From positions 1 to 7,782 of the forward strand of contig DASQLD010000255.1 of NCBI GenBank assembly GCA_035630195.1: DNA of 7,782 nucleotides, read 5' to 3'. The notes beneath the pieces were generated by a model. It ran no database searches, was not told where the DNA came from, and saw nothing but the letters and a program-made list of their open reading frames with translations. Source of the stretch: DASQDN01 sp035630195. GTDB taxonomy: Bacteria > Acidobacteriota > Terriglobia > Bryobacterales > Bryobacteraceae. Of the stretch, positions 5,256 through 7,782 are shown piece after piece. Position numbers and translations under genes: made by a program. Within the stretch, counting starts at the first letter, position 1, and each line of letters opens with the position of its first letter.

Positions 5256-6722
5256 ATGCGGAAACCCCATCTTTGTTCCGATAGCCGATCGCGGCGTGTT
5301 TTTTTATCCGACACTTGCATGGGCCTTACCGGGCTTGCGCTGGGCGCTCTTCTGCCCCAAAAAGCAGGCGCTGTGGAAGACAACTGGACGCCTCCGGACG
5401 GCAAGCCTCACTTCCAGCCCAAAGCCAAACGCGTAATCTGGCTATTCATGCTCGGTGGCGTCAGTCACGTGGAATCGTTTGACCCTAAACCTGCGCTGAA
5501 CAAATTTGCAGGCAAGCAGCTTTCCGAGACTCCGCACAAAGATGTCCTTTCAAACCCGTTCGTGAAGGAGAATCTGAAGGCGTTCGTCCCGGGACAACAC
5601 GATATTAAATTGACCCTGTATCCGATGCAGACGGGGCACAAACAGCGTGGCAAGAACGGGGTCGATGTGTCGGACTGGTTCCCTCACATGGGCGACATGA
5701 TGCACGAGGTTTCGCTCATTCGGTCTACCTGGACCACCGACAACGACCACGGCGCAATCCTTCAATTCCATACGGGCCGGCATATCTTCGACGGATACCT
5801 TCCGACGCTGGGCTCCTGGGTCCATTACGGACTGGGCACGCTCAATGAGAACCTGCCCGCATACGTTGTGCTCGGTCAGCCGCCAGGCGACTGTTGCGGA
5901 GGCGTGGGTACGCACGGCTCGGGCTATCTGGGACCGGAACACGCCGGCGTCTACCTCGAAGTGGATCCCGAGAAGCCGTTGCCATTTGTCTCTCCGGGGC
6001 CTGACGTGTACCGCGAAGAACAGAAGCGCGAGTTTGAGCTTCTCGGCAAACTGAATCGCATCTCGGCGGTCGAATACCCAACCGACAGTGCTCTCGCTGC
6101 GAGGATCAAGTCCTACGAGCTTGCGTTTCGGATGCAGATGGCCGTTCCCGAAGCGATCAATTTCAAAGAAGAGTCGGAAGAGACGAAGAAGATGTACGGG
6201 CTGGACCAGGAGAACACCAAGGAGTTCGGTCAGGTGTGCCTCGCAGCTCGCCGCATGTCGGAGAGTGGAGTTCGGTTCGTTCAGGTGTATCACGGCGGCG
6301 CGGGAAATGCCTGGGACGCGCACAAAGATCTGAAAAAGAACCACACCGAGCTTGCTGCCCAGGTCGATAAGCCGGTTGCCGGGCTTCTAAAGGATCTGAA
6401 GCAGCGAGGATTACTTGACGAAACGATCGTCGTGTGGGCAACCGAATTCGGCCGAACTCCGGGGGCCGAAGCATCGAACGGCCGCGATCATCATCCCTTC
6501 GGCTTCTCCGTCTGGATGGCTGGCGGAGGCATCAAGGCGGGCGTCGTTCACGGAGCCACGGACGAGATTGGTTTCCACGCTGTGGAGAACCGTCACTACG
6601 TAACGGATATCCACTCCACCGTTCTGCATCAGCTTGGCATCGATCCAAAACGCTTGGATGTGCCTGGGCGCAAGCGGCTCGATATCGACTACGGAAAACC
6701 AATCCGGGAGATCATTTCTTAG
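5256..6722 (+). CDS. DUF1501 family protein with twin-arginine signal
   Basis: A complete 488-residue protein. The N-terminus has a Tat-type signal: R13-R14 in SRSRRVFLSD, then the hydrophobic stretch CMGLTGLALGALL, with cleavage probably near KAGA-VED. The DUF1501 domain fills the rest and is related to the alkaline phosphatase/sulfatase fold. Visible conserved motifs are VIWLFMLGGVSHVESFDPKP (60-79), DNDHGAILQFHTGR (162-175), C213-C214 followed by the GSGYLGPEHAGV motif, TEFGRTP (396-402) and RDHHPFG (410-416). The Asp, His and Glu positions in these motifs resemble a metal-binding hydrolase site, but no activity is established for the family. In Planctomycetota and Solibacter-like bacteria it is routinely encoded next to DUF1549/DUF1553 proteins, as here, so the two probably act together outside the cytoplasm. 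Tat export implies folding or cofactor loading before transport. The 264-codon open frame on the opposite strand (5550-6344) is a shadow. Confidence 0.93.
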   Translation: MRKPHLCSDSRSRRVFLSDTCMGLTGLALGALLPQKAGAVEDNWTPPDGKPHFQPKAKRVIWLFMLGGVSHVESFDPKPALNKFAGKQLSETPHKDVLSNPFVKENLKAFVPGQHDIKLTLYPMQTGHKQRGKNGVDVSDWFPHMGDMMHEVSLIRSTWTTDNDHGAILQFHTGRHIFDGYLPTLGSWVHYGLGTLNENLPAYVVLGQPPGDCCGGVGTHGSGYLGPEHAGVYLEVDPEKPLPFVSPGPDVYREEQKREFELLGKLNRISAVEYPTDSALAARIKSYELAFRMQMAVPEAINFKEESEETKKMYGLDQENTKEFGQVCLAARRMSESGVRFVQVYHGGAGNAWDAHKDLKKNHTELAAQVDKPVAGLLKDLKQRGLLDETIVVWATEFGRTPGAEASNGRDHHPFGFSVWMAGGGIKAGVVHGATDEIGFHAVENRHYVTDIHSTVLHQLGIDPKRLDVPGRKRLDIDYGKPIREIIS

Positions 6723-6723
6723 C

Positions 6724-7782
6724 TTGCTCGCCTTTGCCGTGTGGACAGTGGAGGCTCTGCTTCAATTAGCCTCGCCGTCAGACCCGCAAATTCGACCCGA
6801 TGGAAATGCGTACGCGTATGTCATGCGCGGTGGCATCCACGTGGCTGCCCTGGCCTCCGCAGGCGCAGGCGAGCGTGTCGTATCGGGGACGCGTCCGCGA
6901 TGGTCTCCGAACTCGAAGTTCCTTGCATTCCTCGACAAGCAAATCAAAGTTTATGATGTTGCCGATCGATCGGTGCGGAGCATAACCGATGCAAAGGGAC
7001 CGATAACGTCGTTCTCCTGGTCTCCGGATGCGTTGGCGATGTTTTATGTATCCAGCGATAGCGGACCCACGCCCGATCCGATCGTGATGGATCGAGACTA
7101 TCGTTACGGGCGGCTGTACCGGCAGGCTCTCTCCGGCGGACCAGCAGAACTTATCACTAAGGCCGATCGGCACGTCATTTCATTCTCCGTATCTCCCGAT
7201 GCAAGTCGAGTTGTTTACGCAGCCCAGCCGACACCGCGGGACCGCGACGCTTTCAATGTCGACCTCTACGAAATTGATCGTTCATCCGGCGCTGAGCGAG
7301 CGCTGGTGGCGCAACCAGGTCGTGATGCCGATCCCTCCTACTCTCCCGACGGTCGCTGGATTGCATTCCATTCGCAGGCGGGTTCACAGAACTATTTCGA
7401 AGCGCGTCACGTCGCAGTTGTTCCTACCACGGGCGGACCGCCCCGATATTGCACTCGCAAACACGACGCGGATGTATTCCGAAATGGGAACAGTTTCCAT
7501 TGGGCCTCCGACTCCCGCAGCATCACTTACACGGCCGGCAAAGGCATTCAGGACGTCCTGTTAAGGCAGGATCTCAGTTCCGATAAGGTGGAGGTCTTGG
7601 CAGAGCGTATCGCCGGTTTCGCAAGCTGCACGCCAGACGGAAATCCAGACGGGAATCAGTGTGTACTGCTGAAGACGAGCCCCGAAAGGCCCGCTGAAGT
7701 CTATTTACATCGCAAGGGAACGGAGAAGCAACTCACACATCTTCAGGATGGTGTCGTCGCCTCCTTGCCCCGCATTCAATCG
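6724..7782 (+). CDS. S9 (prolyl oligopeptidase) family peptidase, N-terminal beta-propeller part (cut by window edge)
   Basis: The frame is open to the last base and gives 353 residues from TTG 6724. It contains TolB/PD40-like propeller blades: WSPNSKFLAFLD (from residue 60), WSPDALAMFYVSSD (99), VSPDASRVVYAA (156), YSPDGRWIAFHS (206) and WASDSRSITYTA (260). The opening VEALLQLASPSDPQIRPDG and the late SPERPAEVYLHRKG...KQLTH are typical of S9 acylaminoacyl/dipeptidyl peptidases just ahead of the alpha/beta hydrolase domain, which would lie beyond 7782. A plain PD40 protein is the alternative. The start is uncertain. TTG 6724 lies 1 nt after the DUF1501 stop, with GGGAG 13 nt upstream. GTG 6739 or 6748 would shorten it. 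ATG 6658 would overlap DUF1501 by 65 bp and add an Arg plus a hydrophobic stretch resembling a signal peptide. The tight spacing suggests operon membership. Confidence 0.75.
   Translation, partial: MLAFAVWTVEALLQLASPSDPQIRPDGNAYAYVMRGGIHVAALASAGAGERVVSGTRPRWSPNSKFLAFLDKQIKVYDVADRSVRSITDAKGPITSFSWSPDALAMFYVSSDSGPTPDPIVMDRDYRYGRLYRQALSGGPAELITKADRHVISFSVSPDASRVVYAAQPTPRDRDAFNVDLYEIDRSSGAERALVAQPGRDADPSYSPDGRWIAFHSQAGSQNYFEARHVAVVPTTGGPPRYCTRKHDADVFRNGNSFHWASDSRSITYTAGKGIQDVLLRQDLSSDKVEVLAERIAGFASCTPDGNPDGNQCVLLKTSPERPAEVYLHRKGTEKQLTHLQDGVVASLPRIQS

Noticed and set aside
5299..5305. Run of seven T in the DUF1501 signal region
   Set aside because: The frame is intact across it and encodes the expected Tat motif, so it is neither a frameshift nor a terminator; no GC-rich stem precedes it.
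5550..6344. 264-codon open frame on the minus strand
   Set aside because: It is antisense to the well-supported DUF1501 gene, has no recognisable domain or ribosome binding site, and is explained by the GC-rich codon pattern of the plus-strand gene.
6962..6973. 12-bp perfect palindrome CCGATCGATCGG
   Set aside because: It lies inside the coding sequence of the S9-type gene and is built from GATC/CGATCG units common in such DNA; no promoter is nearby.
7199..7564. 121-codon plus-strand open frame near the right edge
   Set aside because: It is in a different frame from the propeller gene, which reads through the same bases with repeated SPD blade motifs.

Overview
This window looks like chromosomal DNA from a moderately GC-rich soil or sediment bacterium, most likely Acidobacteriota of the Bryobacter/Solibacter type. 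The main clue is a cytochrome-type DUF1549/DUF1553 protein gene followed directly by a Tat-exported DUF1501 gene. This pair is expanded in Solibacter-like acidobacteria, Planctomycetota and Verrucomicrobiota. The assignment rests on family recognition only; Planctomycetota or Verrucomicrobiota remain possible.

Left part (1-1571, minus strand): a two-gene operon. The promoter-proximal gene encodes a complete zinc-dependent deacylase of the succinylglutamate desuccinylase/aspartoacylase family. The second gene encodes the N-terminal 181 residues of an enolase-superfamily (mandelate racemase/muconate lactonizing type) enzyme that runs off the left edge. The genes overlap by four bases (GTGA), and a nine-base Shine-Dalgarno match sits inside the end of the first, so they appear translationally coupled. 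They probably serve one small-molecule catabolic route acting on an acylated or carboxylate substrate.

Middle (1572-2568): a 155-bp divergent intergenic region, then an intact IclR-family regulator on the plus strand. The intergenic region holds a plausible minus-strand promoter, a 14-bp perfect palindrome just upstream of the regulator, and one copy of a 12-bp sequence. The second copy of that sequence lies in the 65-bp gap between the regulator and the next operon. This arrangement suggests, but does not prove, that the regulator controls both sides and itself.

Right part (2569-7782, plus strand): a tightly packed gene run. It starts with an 891-residue secreted PSCyt1-DUF1549-DUF1553 protein carrying two CxxCH motifs and a long coiled coil. 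Eleven bases later, behind a strong AGGAG, comes a 488-residue DUF1501 protein with a twin-arginine signal. One base after its stop, a beta-propeller protein of the S9 prolyl-oligopeptidase type may begin; it is cut by the right edge before its catalytic domain. The pair plus peptidase looks like a cell-envelope module of unassigned biochemical function.

I see no tRNA, rRNA, CRISPR array, transposase or convincing intrinsic terminator. All non-coding gaps are shorter than 160 bp. The best candidate for undescribed biology is the link between the IclR-controlled deacylase/enolase operon and the envelope operon. The biochemical function of the PSCyt1/DUF1501 pair is also open.
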